Origin: a virus
DNA length: 24,222 nucleotides
Reading direction: 5' to 3' (one strand)
IMG/VR virus record: IMGVR_UViG_3300042465_003254
Location: 1 to 24,222 of that record
Part shown: one piece after another, positions 13,266 through 20,138 of the stretch
How the letters are laid out: the number at the start of each line of letters is the position of its first letter
How positions within the stretch are numbered: position 1 is the stretch's first letter
Notes under the pieces: generated by a model
The model's input: the letters and a program-made list of their open reading frames with translations, nothing else
The model's database searches: none
What the model was told of the DNA's origin: nothing
Translations under genes and position numbers: made by a program

Positions 13266-14924
13266 TTAGAAAGGGAGGTTAACAGCCTCGTGAGGAGCTT
13301 CACTCATCATGGCGTCAAAGTCTGCAGACGTAGCTTGAGTACGGGCCGGGTGGTTAGCCAGGATATACTGCATAGACAGCTCGATCTCTTCTACCTGGGT
13401 TTCATCCATGATACCACGGGTGACATAGGTATTGATCAGAGACTCGATGTCTGCAATAGAGAGCTCCAGCTGCTCGTTGGTAGTATAGCTGTGCAGCATC
13501 TCTACCTTCGACATGACAGCTTTAACCTCCGGACTCATCAGCTTGTTCTGCAGTTCTGAACCGGCAGACTGACCGATCATGATCTGAGCTGTTTTAACCA
13601 GGGCTTTGTCAATAGAGATATCCCAGACATAGCTTACGGCTTTAGCCAGCTTCGGTACGAATGTCAGTGTACGGTCAGAGCTGTGGGTGTAACCTACTTC
13701 GAGATACTTCTCCAGTTTGTTTACCGGGATCTCCAGCTGATCAATTTCTGCACCGCTGGGTACACCGATAGAGAACTTCTCACGGTAGCTACGAGCACCC
13801 TTCTTGTAGTACTTCACCATCTCACCGGCAGATACGCGGTTAACTGTCATCTTCAACATGAAGCGGTCCCAGAACGGAGAGTCTTGCTCATCCTTGGGGA
13901 TCTCGTTACAGGTAGCAATGAACAGCTTCCACTTACAAGGGATCTTGTGCTTGCCATTGAACAAGAACTTCTCGTTCATCACACCCAACATGGCGTTACG
14001 GATAGCAGAAGAAGCTTTATCCACCTCGTTGATGACAACGATCTCTGCATCAGCAATGGGGGTGGAGAGCTCATACTTGTTCTCGGTAAAGAGCTTTGAA
14101 AGATCCGGCATACCCTTGACTTCTGAAGCCTTGGTACCCTCGTCTGTTTCCAGGATATAGATCTTCTCAGCAAAGTCTTTCGGGCTCATTTTTCCGTCAC
14201 GGTTGAGCCAGGCTTTAGCGTACTCGATGACAGTTTTGGTCTTTGCTACACCGGGTTCACCGATGAGCAAACAAGGAAGTCCGGTAGACTCTGCCAGGGC
14301 CAGCATCTTAAACACTTCTTCTTTGTTGATCAAAGAAGTTTCAATGGTACGTACGTCTTGTGCACTTTTCTTAGTGATTGTCTTCACGATAGATTTGTTT
14401 AGTTTGTTAACACTGGTTTTGACACGATCATCTGCTGCGTTAGCAGGAATAGTTACTGAACCGGTAGCAGAGTCATGAAAGGCTATACCACCAGCTAAAT
14501 CTTGTATGCTTTTTACAAGTACAAAAGACTCTTCACCAATCATTCCTCCGTAGGCAAGATTACCAACATCGTTAGGCTTACTGTTGGTCGCAAGGTCTTT
14601 TTCTTTTATACTATAACCGGGTCTGTCACTATACTTACCCTGACTTTCAATAGTCACCAGTTTACCTATGGTATCGGGATTGCACCCATAACCACCTGTT
14701 ATAATCGTAACTAAATCACCGGGTTGGAACTTATATGTCATCATACCAGTTAGACTTTGTGGAGGATTAGACCGTGTAACAACTGTAGTTGCTTTTACCC
14801 AACGATGGATACCTCCTGAGGTTTGTTGAACTTCCCAGATATTTCCATCGTTACCGATCTTTTTTGTACCCGGTTTATAGATGGTAGCACTATCCGTAGG
14901 GCTGGGTCTCTTACTCTTATCCAT
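13266..14924 (-). CDS. MoxR-type AAA+ ATPase with N-terminal GNDG and SH3-like extension
   Basis: A 552-residue protein from ATG 14924. An in-frame extension to 15167 would run through the upstream gene and is rejected. Residues 16-44 (KPGTKKIGNDGNIWEV, then HRWVK) match a short motif found in many large-virus and phage proteins. Residues 64-138 look like an SH3/KOW-like barrel (FQPGDLVTIITGGYG). The AAA+ core follows: Walker A GEPGVAKT (222-229), Walker B VVINEVD (N299, E300) and sensor 1 FIATCNE (335-341). The Walker B Asp of MoxR proteins is Asn here. With the VWA protein just downstream it forms a MoxR-VWA chaperone-like pair. The function of the N-terminal extension is unknown. Confidence 0.88.
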   Translation of the reverse strand: MDKSKRPSPTDSATIYKPGTKKIGNDGNIWEVQQTSGGIHRWVKATTVVTRSNPPQSLTGMMTYKFQPGDLVTIITGGYGCNPDTIGKLVTIESQGKYSDRPGYSIKEKDLATNSKPNDVGNLAYGGMIGEESFVLVKSIQDLAGGIAFHDSATGSVTIPANAADDRVKTSVNKLNKSIVKTITKKSAQDVRTIETSLINKEEVFKMLALAESTGLPCLLIGEPGVAKTKTVIEYAKAWLNRDGKMSPKDFAEKIYILETDEGTKASEVKGMPDLSKLFTENKYELSTPIADAEIVVINEVDKASSAIRNAMLGVMNEKFLFNGKHKIPCKWKLFIATCNEIPKDEQDSPFWDRFMLKMTVNRVSAGEMVKYYKKGARSYREKFSIGVPSGAEIDQLEIPVNKLEKYLEVGYTHSSDRTLTFVPKLAKAVSYVWDISIDKALVKTAQIMIGQSAGSELQNKLMSPEVKAVMSKVEMLHSYTTNEQLELSIADIESLINTYVTRGIMDETQVEEIELSMQYILANHPARTQATSADFDAMMSEAPHEAVNLPF

Positions 14925-14931
14925 AGTAAGA

Positions 14932-15366
14932 TCAGATGTTGGCAAAGGCGTCGAGCTCTGCGGTTCCTCCGGTAGAGAACTCATCTCCTCCTGTACGTGT
15001 TTCCGATACAGCTCTTCCAGTACTCGTACTGCTGCTTGTGTGATTGATGTCTGAGAGTCTGGGGGTTGCATTTTCAACAGGTTTTGATACCCTTGCCAGA
15101 CTGCTATCATCTTTGGAGTCACTAACGGGAACGGCAGCTGGTTCATCAGTCTTCTTTGTGTCGTCAATGATATTGAATACTGTGACGTTCGTCTCGGCGT
15201 TTTTAAGTGCCGGATGTTTACGGATCATTGCAATCTGCTGGTCTTTAGCACCATACTTGTCTTGGATATTACCATACCCAAGGTCGTCACGCTTCAGCCA
15301 TGTGAGGCCGTTGTTGAGGTCTTCGAGGATCTGAGATACATACAGATCTACTTGCTTTACTGCCAT
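14932..15366 (-). CDS. hypothetical protein with low-complexity tail
   Basis: A 144-residue protein. The first 75 residues look folded (VDLYVSQILEDLNNGLTWLK, then YGAKDQQIAMIRKHPAL). The remainder is Ser/Thr/Gly/Asp-rich and probably unstructured (TSSSTSTGRAVSETRTGG). The gene ends 7 bases before the MoxR-type start and begins 21 bases after the glycosylase gene, so the three are probably one transcript. No family recognised; a link to the MoxR-VWA pair is inferred from position. Confidence 0.75.
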   Translation of the reverse strand: MAVKQVDLYVSQILEDLNNGLTWLKRDDLGYGNIQDKYGAKDQQIAMIRKHPALKNAETNVTVFNIIDDTKKTDEPAAVPVSDSKDDSSLARVSKPVENATPRLSDINHTSSSTSTGRAVSETRTGGDEFSTGGTAELDAFANI

Positions 15367-15387
15367 AGTTGTATTGATTAAAAAGTT

Positions 15388-16104
15388 TTACCAAGTGATT
15401 TGAAACTGGGGACCGTTGTTCTGTGTCAAGATTTCATTGGTCTTGTTAAACACATCGTTACAGTCCCACGTTGTTTTTGTGTACGCAGCCGACGCAGGGT
15501 GGCTGGCTTTTAAGATGTAATGATTCTGACCGATGACTGATTCTAACTCCTGGGCTTTAGCTCCCAGTAAGATGAAGATCAGTCCTGAGTTAGTCAGACT
15601 CAACATGTCTAATACATACATGATGAAGTCTTTCCAGATGTCATAGTGGGTACCCACTTTATCTACCTGGGTGGTTAGTGCTGTGTTAAGAAGCAATACG
15701 CCTTGTTGAGACCACCGGGATAGATCCGGATCCATGTGTGTGGGATATCCCTGGTATGCCGTCTGCTCTATAGCCTCAAACAGGTTCTTGAGACTGGGCT
15801 GCGGTTTACCAGTAAGTCCACATGAGAAAGCAATCCCATCAGCCACACCAAAGTGCGGATAGGGATCTTGTCCAATAATTACTACTTTAAGATCACTCGT
15901 CGGGCATTCTTCAAAAGCCCGGAAAGCATACTTCAATGGTGGCGTAAACCGCTTACCTTCATCTCGCTCCTTTAGCAGGTTCTCGAGAATCTTATCAAAG
16001 TCAGAACTCTGAATAAACCCCCGGAGCTTTACCGCCCACCCGGACGGTGTTAGCTTTTCGATCAGCTTGCTTTTGATTTCAGCAAGATCTACAGTTTGTG
16101 TCAT
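15388..16104 (-). CDS. ung: uracil-DNA glycosylase, family 1
   Basis: A 238-residue protein with the family-1 motifs. The water-activating loop GQDPYP is at 78-83 (catalytic D80), followed by GVADGIAFSC. LLLNTALT is the strand before the uracil pocket (N140). The Leu-loop equivalent is SHPASAAY with H202. Length is normal for the family. It removes uracil from DNA arising by deamination or misincorporation. Genes for this enzyme are frequent in large Bacteroidota phages. It is read divergently from the small gene at 16137, with a 32-base gap holding a promoter-like element for the other strand. Confidence 0.95.
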   Translation of the reverse strand: MTQTVDLAEIKSKLIEKLTPSGWAVKLRGFIQSSDFDKILENLLKERDEGKRFTPPLKYAFRAFEECPTSDLKVVIIGQDPYPHFGVADGIAFSCGLTGKPQPSLKNLFEAIEQTAYQGYPTHMDPDLSRWSQQGVLLLNTALTTQVDKVGTHYDIWKDFIMYVLDMLSLTNSGLIFILLGAKAQELESVIGQNHYILKASHPASAAYTKTTWDCNDVFNKTNEILTQNNGPQFQITW

Positions 16105-16106
16105 AA

Positions 16107-16126
16107 AGTTCTCTAAATTTGTAGGA
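16107..16126 (+). promoter_or_regulatory. promoter-like element AGTTCTCTAAATTTGTAGG
   Basis: The plus strand carries TAAATTTG (16114-16121), a match to the Bacteroidota -7 consensus, followed by TAGG and preceded by GTTCTC. The ATG of the lone plus-strand gene is 16 bases downstream of the box. The block nearly repeats the minus-strand sequence at 7561-7578. Confidence 0.6.
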
Positions 16127-16136
16127 AACGTATCTT

Positions 16137-16418
16137 ATGGCTACATACACGACAATCAAGGCTGATGTTACTTTTGATATTACCGTTGGTGGAAACACAC
16201 TTATTAGTCTACAGAAGCTGTTGTTATTTTTGCTTGCTGACAAAACTGAAGAAGAGATCCAAGAGGCTTATCAAAAGATCATCAACAAAGACTTTGAAGA
16301 AGAGTGGATCCAGCACTACGCTTTCTTGGCTTATATGATTCAGTATCTTGAAAAAACAGCATCTGAAAAAGGATTGGCTACTTTAGAAGATCTTGATAAA
16401 GATCCTACCAAACCATAA
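16137..16418 (+). CDS. lone plus-strand small acidic protein
   Basis: A 93-residue protein with excess Asp and Glu (17 acidic against 9 Lys). It has a beta-like start (TYTTIKADVTFDITVGGNT) and then helices (SLQKLLLFLLADKTEEEIQ, EEWIQHYAFLAYMIQYLEK). No motif recognised. It is the only plus-strand gene right of 11614, has its own good promoter-like box, and its 3' end overlaps the convergent gene at 16405 by 14 bases. Such isolated, separately driven genes are often accessory (host takeover or counter-defence), which is only a guess here. Confidence 0.75.
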   Translation: MATYTTIKADVTFDITVGGNTLISLQKLLLFLLADKTEEEIQEAYQKIINKDFEEEWIQHYAFLAYMIQYLEKTASEKGLATLEDLDKDPTKP

Positions 16419-16800
16419 GTCCTACTTCTTCTCCGATCTCCATGGCTGCTTGAATAGCCAGACTTAGCTCATCTTTAGAACACTCAGCAAAACTCTTAGC
16501 CAGGAAGTATTCTTTACCGGATACTTCCCTGGCTATACAGAGTCCTGCTTTATCTTTGACTAAGATCTTCATGTTCTCTACCGTCTCTCCGATATGCATA
16601 GCTAACTGCTTGATTAGAACGTGCAGTTTAGCCAGCTGCGGGAGTGTACCATCATCGTGCTGCTCCTCATAAAAGAACTCTACAATCTGACCCTCCGGAA
16701 TATGTGATACAAACAGCTCGTACTGTTTAGCTGCACTCAGTGAAGCAAACTCCAGGCGGCCGTTACGTTTGACATACTTACCGTTGAAATGAAGATTCAT
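16405..16800 (-). CDS. NinB-like recombination protein (putative)
   Basis: A 131-residue protein. The pattern LHFNGKYVKRNGRLEFAS, then DDGTLPQLAKLHVLIKQLA, then MKILVKDKAGLC and a helical end (ECSKDELSLAIQAAMEIGEE) resembles phage proteins related to lambda NinB/Orf, which help recombination mediators load on SSB-coated DNA. I recognise the overall pattern rather than a catalytic motif, so this is tentative. Its start overlaps the end of the helicase gene by 23 bases, indicating translational coupling. Confidence 0.5.
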   Translation of the reverse strand: MNLHFNGKYVKRNGRLEFASLSAAKQYELFVSHIPEGQIVEFFYEEQHDDGTLPQLAKLHVLIKQLAMHIGETVENMKILVKDKAGLCIAREVSGKEYFLAKSFAECSKDELSLAIQAAMEIGEEVGLMVW

Positions 16801-17920
16801 GACTACTCATGTTTACATCGTGATACTTGATCTTGTTCTGGTCCAGGTCTTTTAAAGCTTCCGTGACCCACCGCTCGTCTACCGTATTCTGGTAGCAGAG
16901 TATGTGCACCACCGCTGTGTCGTCTGGGTTCAGACGAAGCAGACGTCCGATACGCTGTGAACTCTTGCGCTCGTTGCCGTATGCATGCATAATGATCCCA
17001 GCCCGAAGGTTTGGAATATTGATACCCTCGTTGAGCTGCAGTACACAGGATAGCTTGTCAATCTGGTCTTTCTTAAACATGTCAAGGTTTACTTCTGCGT
17101 CTGGGTTCTCGGAGTGTACCGAGTGACTGCATACACGATCTGCCTGGGCTTGGGTGTTACAGAAGACAATACACTTTTCTTCTATTTCTTCCAGTAGATA
17201 CTTGGCGTAGTCTTCTTTGGTTCGAAAGTCCATCAGGACCCTCATTCGCATAACGGACGAGATCTGTTCCTGCTTCTTACTCTGGGCTTCCATGATACGT
17301 TTGCTCCAGTAGTCATAGCTTTTACGCTCAGAGGTCATGAACGTACTGTTCTTCATAGTTACCGGTATCGTATTCTGGGTACTTAATGGCATCCGGTGTA
17401 CGATGATCCGGTAATCATTCAGGATCTGATCATCTACCGCGTCATCGGTGATGTACTTAAACATCACAGGACAGTACTTACCGACGATCCTGCCTTTTTC
17501 ACTGTTGTGATACCGGGGCGGAGTACCCGTCAGACCCAGTACTCTACCGTGGTAGTTAGCCAGGAAAGTTTGATGGGACTCTAAAAGACTGTGACACTCG
17601 TCCAACACCACTATGTCATAGTGATGCGGGTTATGTTTGTTTAGTGATAGATACGTGGTAAAGGTGACCTTCTCTAGGAGTTCCTGGGGAAGGCCAAACT
17701 TTACTGCGTCATCTTGCCAGCTCTGAAATATGCTGAGCTTTGGAGCCACCACCAGCACATTGAGCTTGTACATGTTAGACTGCTGGTAATGGTCCAGGTA
17801 TCGTAGTCCGATGAGGGTTTTACCGACCCCCATGCTTAAGGCTAACGAACAACATTTGTGATTTAAAGCAACTTCTATAGCATCAGCTTGTATACTGTCT
17901 CTTGTATTTTTTTGTTTCAC
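16778..17920 (-). CDS. SF2 DNA helicase (DEAD/H type), probably chimeric 5' end
   Basis: A 380-residue helicase. A Q-motif-like IQADAI (10-15) is followed by Walker A SMGVGKT (29-35), motif II DECH (107-110), motif III TGTPP (131-135) and motif VI QRIGRLLR (322-329), so it has both RecA-like domains. Phage helicases of this type act in replication or recombination. The start is GTG at 17920, inside the 3' end of the GIY-YIG gene, which it overlaps by 38 bases; the ATG one base earlier is in another frame and meets a stop at once. Codons 1-29 are AT-rich like the endonuclease gene, while those after the P-loop are GC-richer. A second 5' fragment of the same gene lies at 18604-18687. Confidence 0.9.
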   Translation of the reverse strand: MKQKNTRDSIQADAIEVALNHKCCSLALSMGVGKTLIGLRYLDHYQQSNMYKLNVLVVAPKLSIFQSWQDDAVKFGLPQELLEKVTFTTYLSLNKHNPHHYDIVVLDECHSLLESHQTFLANYHGRVLGLTGTPPRYHNSEKGRIVGKYCPVMFKYITDDAVDDQILNDYRIIVHRMPLSTQNTIPVTMKNSTFMTSERKSYDYWSKRIMEAQSKKQEQISSVMRMRVLMDFRTKEDYAKYLLEEIEEKCIVFCNTQAQADRVCSHSVHSENPDAEVNLDMFKKDQIDKLSCVLQLNEGINIPNLRAGIIMHAYGNERKSSQRIGRLLRLNPDDTAVVHILCYQNTVDERWVTEALKDLDQNKIKYHDVNMSSHESSFQR

Positions 17921-18545
17921 ATAGCTCTTTTTTAGTAATACATTTCTGTTCAGGTCTAAGCAAGAAATGCCTTTTATATCTACTAACTACTCTTTTGTTT
18001 TTTAAGTTTATAGTACTGTTGACTACGGATTGAGAGTACTTTAGCCCGGGATAAAGCTCTTCTAACTTTTTAGCAGCAGCCCGCTCAGATTCATAAGTTC
18101 CAAAACAGTTACAGTCTATATCGTATATTGTCACTGGTTTTTTTTTATCATCATGCGTAGGATATTTTAATAAACCCATTAACTTTTGCTGTTTTAGAGT
18201 AGCTGAGATTTTTCTTCTAGACTCTTGAGAAGGAGTATTTCTAATAACTTCTAGTGTGATATTATATGCTGGTTCTAGATTATTAATATACTCCTGTTCT
18301 TTTTGGACTAAAAGTTCTACAGGAACTTCTTCAAGAATTGAGACCTCAAAGCAGTTTTTACCATGCTTATTATAACTGTTTTGAAGATGCGGGTTGGCAT
18401 GAATACCTCGTCGCAGCTCTGACTGATGCCGTTTTAACCTATGGTATATATTTTTACTACTACCGATATACTGTTTTTTGTTACTAGTATTAGTTATACA
18501 GTATATACCACAAGTTTTTAAACCAAAAGACCTTGGAATTTTCAT
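17883..18545 (-). CDS. GIY-YIG homing endonuclease
   Basis: A 220-residue protein. The N-terminal nuclease domain has GIYCITN (13-19), QYIGSSKNIYHRLKRHQSEL with R36, the HLQNSYNKHGKNCFE block, and catalytic E72 in ILEEV. Residues 105-118 (PSQESRRKISATLK) look like a NUMOD-type DNA-binding motif, and 140-170 hold a second one (IYDIDCNCFGTYESERAAAK). The region is visibly AT-richer than its neighbours. It lies between a truncated 5' helicase fragment and the intact helicase, whose start lies within its last 38 bases. No intron core fits in the short flanks. The likely homing site is the helicase P-loop codons. Confidence 0.92.
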   Translation of the reverse strand: MKIPRSFGLKTCGIYCITNTSNKKQYIGSSKNIYHRLKRHQSELRRGIHANPHLQNSYNKHGKNCFEVSILEEVPVELLVQKEQEYINNLEPAYNITLEVIRNTPSQESRRKISATLKQQKLMGLLKYPTHDDKKKPVTIYDIDCNCFGTYESERAAAKKLEELYPGLKYSQSVVNSTINLKNKRVVSRYKRHFLLRPEQKCITKKELCETKKYKRQYTS

Positions 18546-18558
18546 AGGGTTTAGATTT

Positions 18559-18591
18559 GTTCTATAATATAATATACTAATATTGTAGAAC
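18559..18591 (-). promoter_or_regulatory. 33-bp palindromic promoter-like region before the GIY-YIG gene
   Basis: The arms GTTCTATAATAT (18559-18570) and ATATTGTAGAAC (18580-18591) pair at 11 of 12 positions across a 9-base AT spacer. On the minus strand it reads TATATTATATTATAGAAC, close to the rightward element at 8673-8690. It lies about 14 bases before the ATG at 18545. It also contains the stop codon of the helicase 5' fragment. Confidence 0.45.
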
Positions 18592-18687
18592 TTTTACAAA
18601 CAAACCCATCGAGATACCCAAGCCACAGCGTTGATGCCTGAAGGCTATCTCCAGGGCTTGATCCTGGATCTCATTACGTTTACTCAT
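18577..18687 (-). pseudogene. truncated 5' fragment of the SF2 helicase gene
   Basis: ATG at 18687, 3 bases after the stop of the preceding gene, opens a 36-codon frame. Residues 7-28 (IQDQALEIAF through GISMG) align without gaps to helicase residues 10-31 (IQADAIEVAL through ALSMG), with 11 of 22 identical and several conservative changes. The match ends at the Met-Gly of Walker A; the fragment continues as LFVKVLQY to a TAG instead of VGKT. Its normal operon spacing and ATG suggest it is the original start of the helicase gene, cut off by insertion of the endonuclease cassette. It cannot encode a functional ATPase. Confidence 0.8.
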
Positions 18688-18690
18688 AGC

Positions 18691-19011
18691 TTACCATTCA
18701 AATCTTTCTTTCTTTACAGGAGTCCAGGTTTCTACCGGAGGATCAATATTGTAATACGCCTGATAGATCAGCTTAAGATTAGCCATGGTCTCTGCATCAG
18801 CATAACCTATGGTACGCTGCAAATCATTGTTCAATACAGCTTGTACAAAACCGCTGTTCTGAAGAAGACGTTTGTCTCTTCCAAGCAACAAGTAAAGCAT
18901 TTGTGTTTTAACCGGTTCAGTAGCTGTATACTTATTACGAGCTAACCAGTAATTGATGTCCCGAGCATAGGCGTTTACGATCTCCTGGGTAGTATTCTCT
19001 GTAACGTTCAT
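18691..19011 (-). CDS. small hypothetical protein
   Basis: A 106-residue, mostly helical protein (NVTENTTQEIVNAYARDINY, then YLLLGRDKRLLQ and LIYQAYYNIDPPVETW). No family recognised. Its start overlaps the HNH gene by 4 bases (ATGA), and the helicase fragment starts 3 bases after its stop, which indicates that the original gene order was HNH, this gene, then helicase. Confidence 0.75.
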   Translation of the reverse strand: MNVTENTTQEIVNAYARDINYWLARNKYTATEPVKTQMLYLLLGRDKRLLQNSGFVQAVLNNDLQRTIGYADAETMANLKLIYQAYYNIDPPVETWTPVKKERFEW

Positions 19012-19397
19012 GTTAATCGGTTTTCTGATAGTCCTAATTCTTTAGCTTCTTCTGGATTATTCTCAGCCCAGGTATGACAGTTACGACACAGAGCTCTCCA
19101 CTTAGACATGTTTAGATAATTATCTCCTACACGACCTGCTGTGTGGTGCACATCGGTAGCCTCCCCGGTACATCCGACCAGTTTGGCCTGACATACCGGA
19201 TTGGCTATCAAAAAGAGCATGCGTTTCTTGCTGTACTCGTCCAGTGCTGTTTTTTGTTTAGCAGACACGGGCTTGAGTTTCTTTGGTTTTTCTATCTTAT
19301 ACCAACACTCTTTGCAATACTTCGCTTTTTCATGGCTCTTCCAGATGTGTTTGAGCTCTTTGCAACCATTACAAGGTTTCAGTTTTGTCTGTATCAC
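19008..19397 (-). CDS. HNH endonuclease with N-terminal zinc motif
   Basis: A 129-residue protein. C9, C12, C28 and C31 (CNGC and CKEC) form a treble-clef-like zinc site. The HNH core is TDVHHTAGRVGD (H84, H85), a helix with the middle Asn, then CRNCHTW with C104, C107 and H108, and finally NNPEEAKELGLS. This layout is common in phage HNH proteins of the NinG/Rap-like or free-standing type. The start is GTG at 19397, since no upstream ATG exists in frame before the stop; it overlaps the upstream gene by 29 bases. It could be a recombination nuclease or a homing enzyme. Confidence 0.85.
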   Translation of the reverse strand: MIQTKLKPCNGCKELKHIWKSHEKAKYCKECWYKIEKPKKLKPVSAKQKTALDEYSKKRMLFLIANPVCQAKLVGCTGEATDVHHTAGRVGDNYLNMSKWRALCRNCHTWAENNPEEAKELGLSENRLT

Positions 19398-19590
19398 TTA
19401 CGTAGTTTGTTTTAGGTCTGATGATCATTGCATCTTTAACAGACTTACCTAGTACACCAACAGGTTGACTGATCAACTGAAACTCAACAGGGCCGGAGTT
19501 CAGGAGTTTATTAAGTAACATTCGTTCCAGCTCGTCTTCAGGAGATAGTATCAACTGGGTTTCCCCATTACTAACAAATATTGCTTCCAT
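19369..19590 (-). CDS. small hypothetical protein
   Basis: A 73-residue protein (MEAIFVSNGETQLILSPEDE at the N-terminus) with a beta-like start, a helix (LERMLLNKLLN) and a second beta part. No motif recognised. It begins 6 bases after the upstream gene's stop and overlaps the HNH gene by 29 bases, so its reading is supported by operon packing. Confidence 0.7.
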   Translation of the reverse strand: MEAIFVSNGETQLILSPEDELERMLLNKLLNSGPVEFQLISQPVGVLGKSVKDAMIIRPKTNYVSDTDKTETL

Positions 19591-19596
19591 GAGTGA

Positions 19597-20118
19597 TTAC
19601 GTTAACTGAAAAAAGTTTTGTGGTAGAAAACCCATCTCTACCAGCTTATTAGCGACAGCTTCCTGGGTAAGTCCCAGTTCTTTGAAAGAATACCTGGCAG
19701 TAAACGCCCGGTTGTACCCTTTAACAGTGCTCATGTCTTTTACGACTTTAGAGTGGGGAAAGAGTTTAGACAGCAAAGCATCTACTTTACAGTCCATGAT
19801 CTCTTGTTTCCACCGGTTCAAAAAGAACTGAACGCGGCGGTGCAGAGCTGTGATCCGCAGAATATCTTTATGAGTCAGCGTCATAATCTCAGATTGATCA
19901 TAAGCGTTGATACCATAAAGAGCTTCGGCATACAGCTTCTGTTGAATCTTGTTGAAAGCGGGCAGGTCAAACGTCTGGTACAGACTACGTCCAAGATGCT
20001 GCAGATTATCTACTTCTTTGTTCTTGTACGGAATGTACTTAGGTTTGTTGTCGTCTCTAAAGGATATGATAATACCCTTAGAGTTAGCCGTGATGGTTTT
20101 GTTCGGATTGTAAGGCAT
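19597..20118 (-). CDS. hypothetical protein
   Basis: A 173-residue basic protein. It has a beta-like start (GIIISFRDDNKPKYIPYKN) and a long helical middle (ALHRRVQFFLNRWKQEIMDC). A C-terminal block (FKELGLTQEAVANKLVEMGF) could be a small helix-turn-helix. It is first in its operon. A promoter-like box ends only 7 bases before the ATG, so the transcript would be leaderless or nearly so if this start is right. Function unknown. Confidence 0.75.
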   Translation of the reverse strand: MPYNPNKTITANSKGIIISFRDDNKPKYIPYKNKEVDNLQHLGRSLYQTFDLPAFNKIQQKLYAEALYGINAYDQSEIMTLTHKDILRITALHRRVQFFLNRWKQEIMDCKVDALLSKLFPHSKVVKDMSTVKGYNRAFTARYSFKELGLTQEAVANKLVEMGFLPQNFFQLT

Positions 20119-20120
20119 CT

Positions 20121-20138
20121 TCTACAAATTAGAGAGGT
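20121..20138 (-). promoter_or_regulatory. promoter-like element TCTCTAATTTGTAGAAG
   Basis: The minus strand reads TCTCTAATTTGTAGAAG immediately before the ATG at 20118. It shares CTCTAA, TTTG and TAGAA with the other promoter-like sites, but the -7 box is one base off consensus. Confidence 0.4.

Noticed and set aside
13683-14099. Long plus-strand frame antisense to the MoxR gene
   Set aside because: It lies wholly opposite a gene with clear AAA+ motifs and has no promoter or protein motif of its own; it is a shadow frame.
14925-15167. N-terminal extension of the MoxR frame to 15167
   Set aside because: This stretch overlaps a well-formed gene (14932-15366) in another frame, and the ATG at 14924 gives normal operon spacing.
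16137-16418. Uracil-DNA glycosylase inhibitor (Ugi-like) opposite ung
   Set aside because: It is small and acidic and sits beside ung, but shows no sequence resemblance to Ugi, and a phage encoding its own glycosylase would have little use for an inhibitor.
17831-18603. Group I intron in the helicase gene carrying the GIY-YIG ORF
   Set aside because: Only about 57 bases lie between the upstream fragment and the endonuclease ATG, and the endonuclease ends inside the helicase frame, leaving no room for an intron core. The downstream helicase also has its own complete N-terminal segment, which an intron would not need.
19008-19397. Restriction or retaliation (defence) system built from the HNH, SF2 helicase and GIY-YIG genes
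   Set aside because: No methyltransferase, specificity subunit or other defence partner is present, and the helicase and endonuclease are better explained by phage replication and homing.
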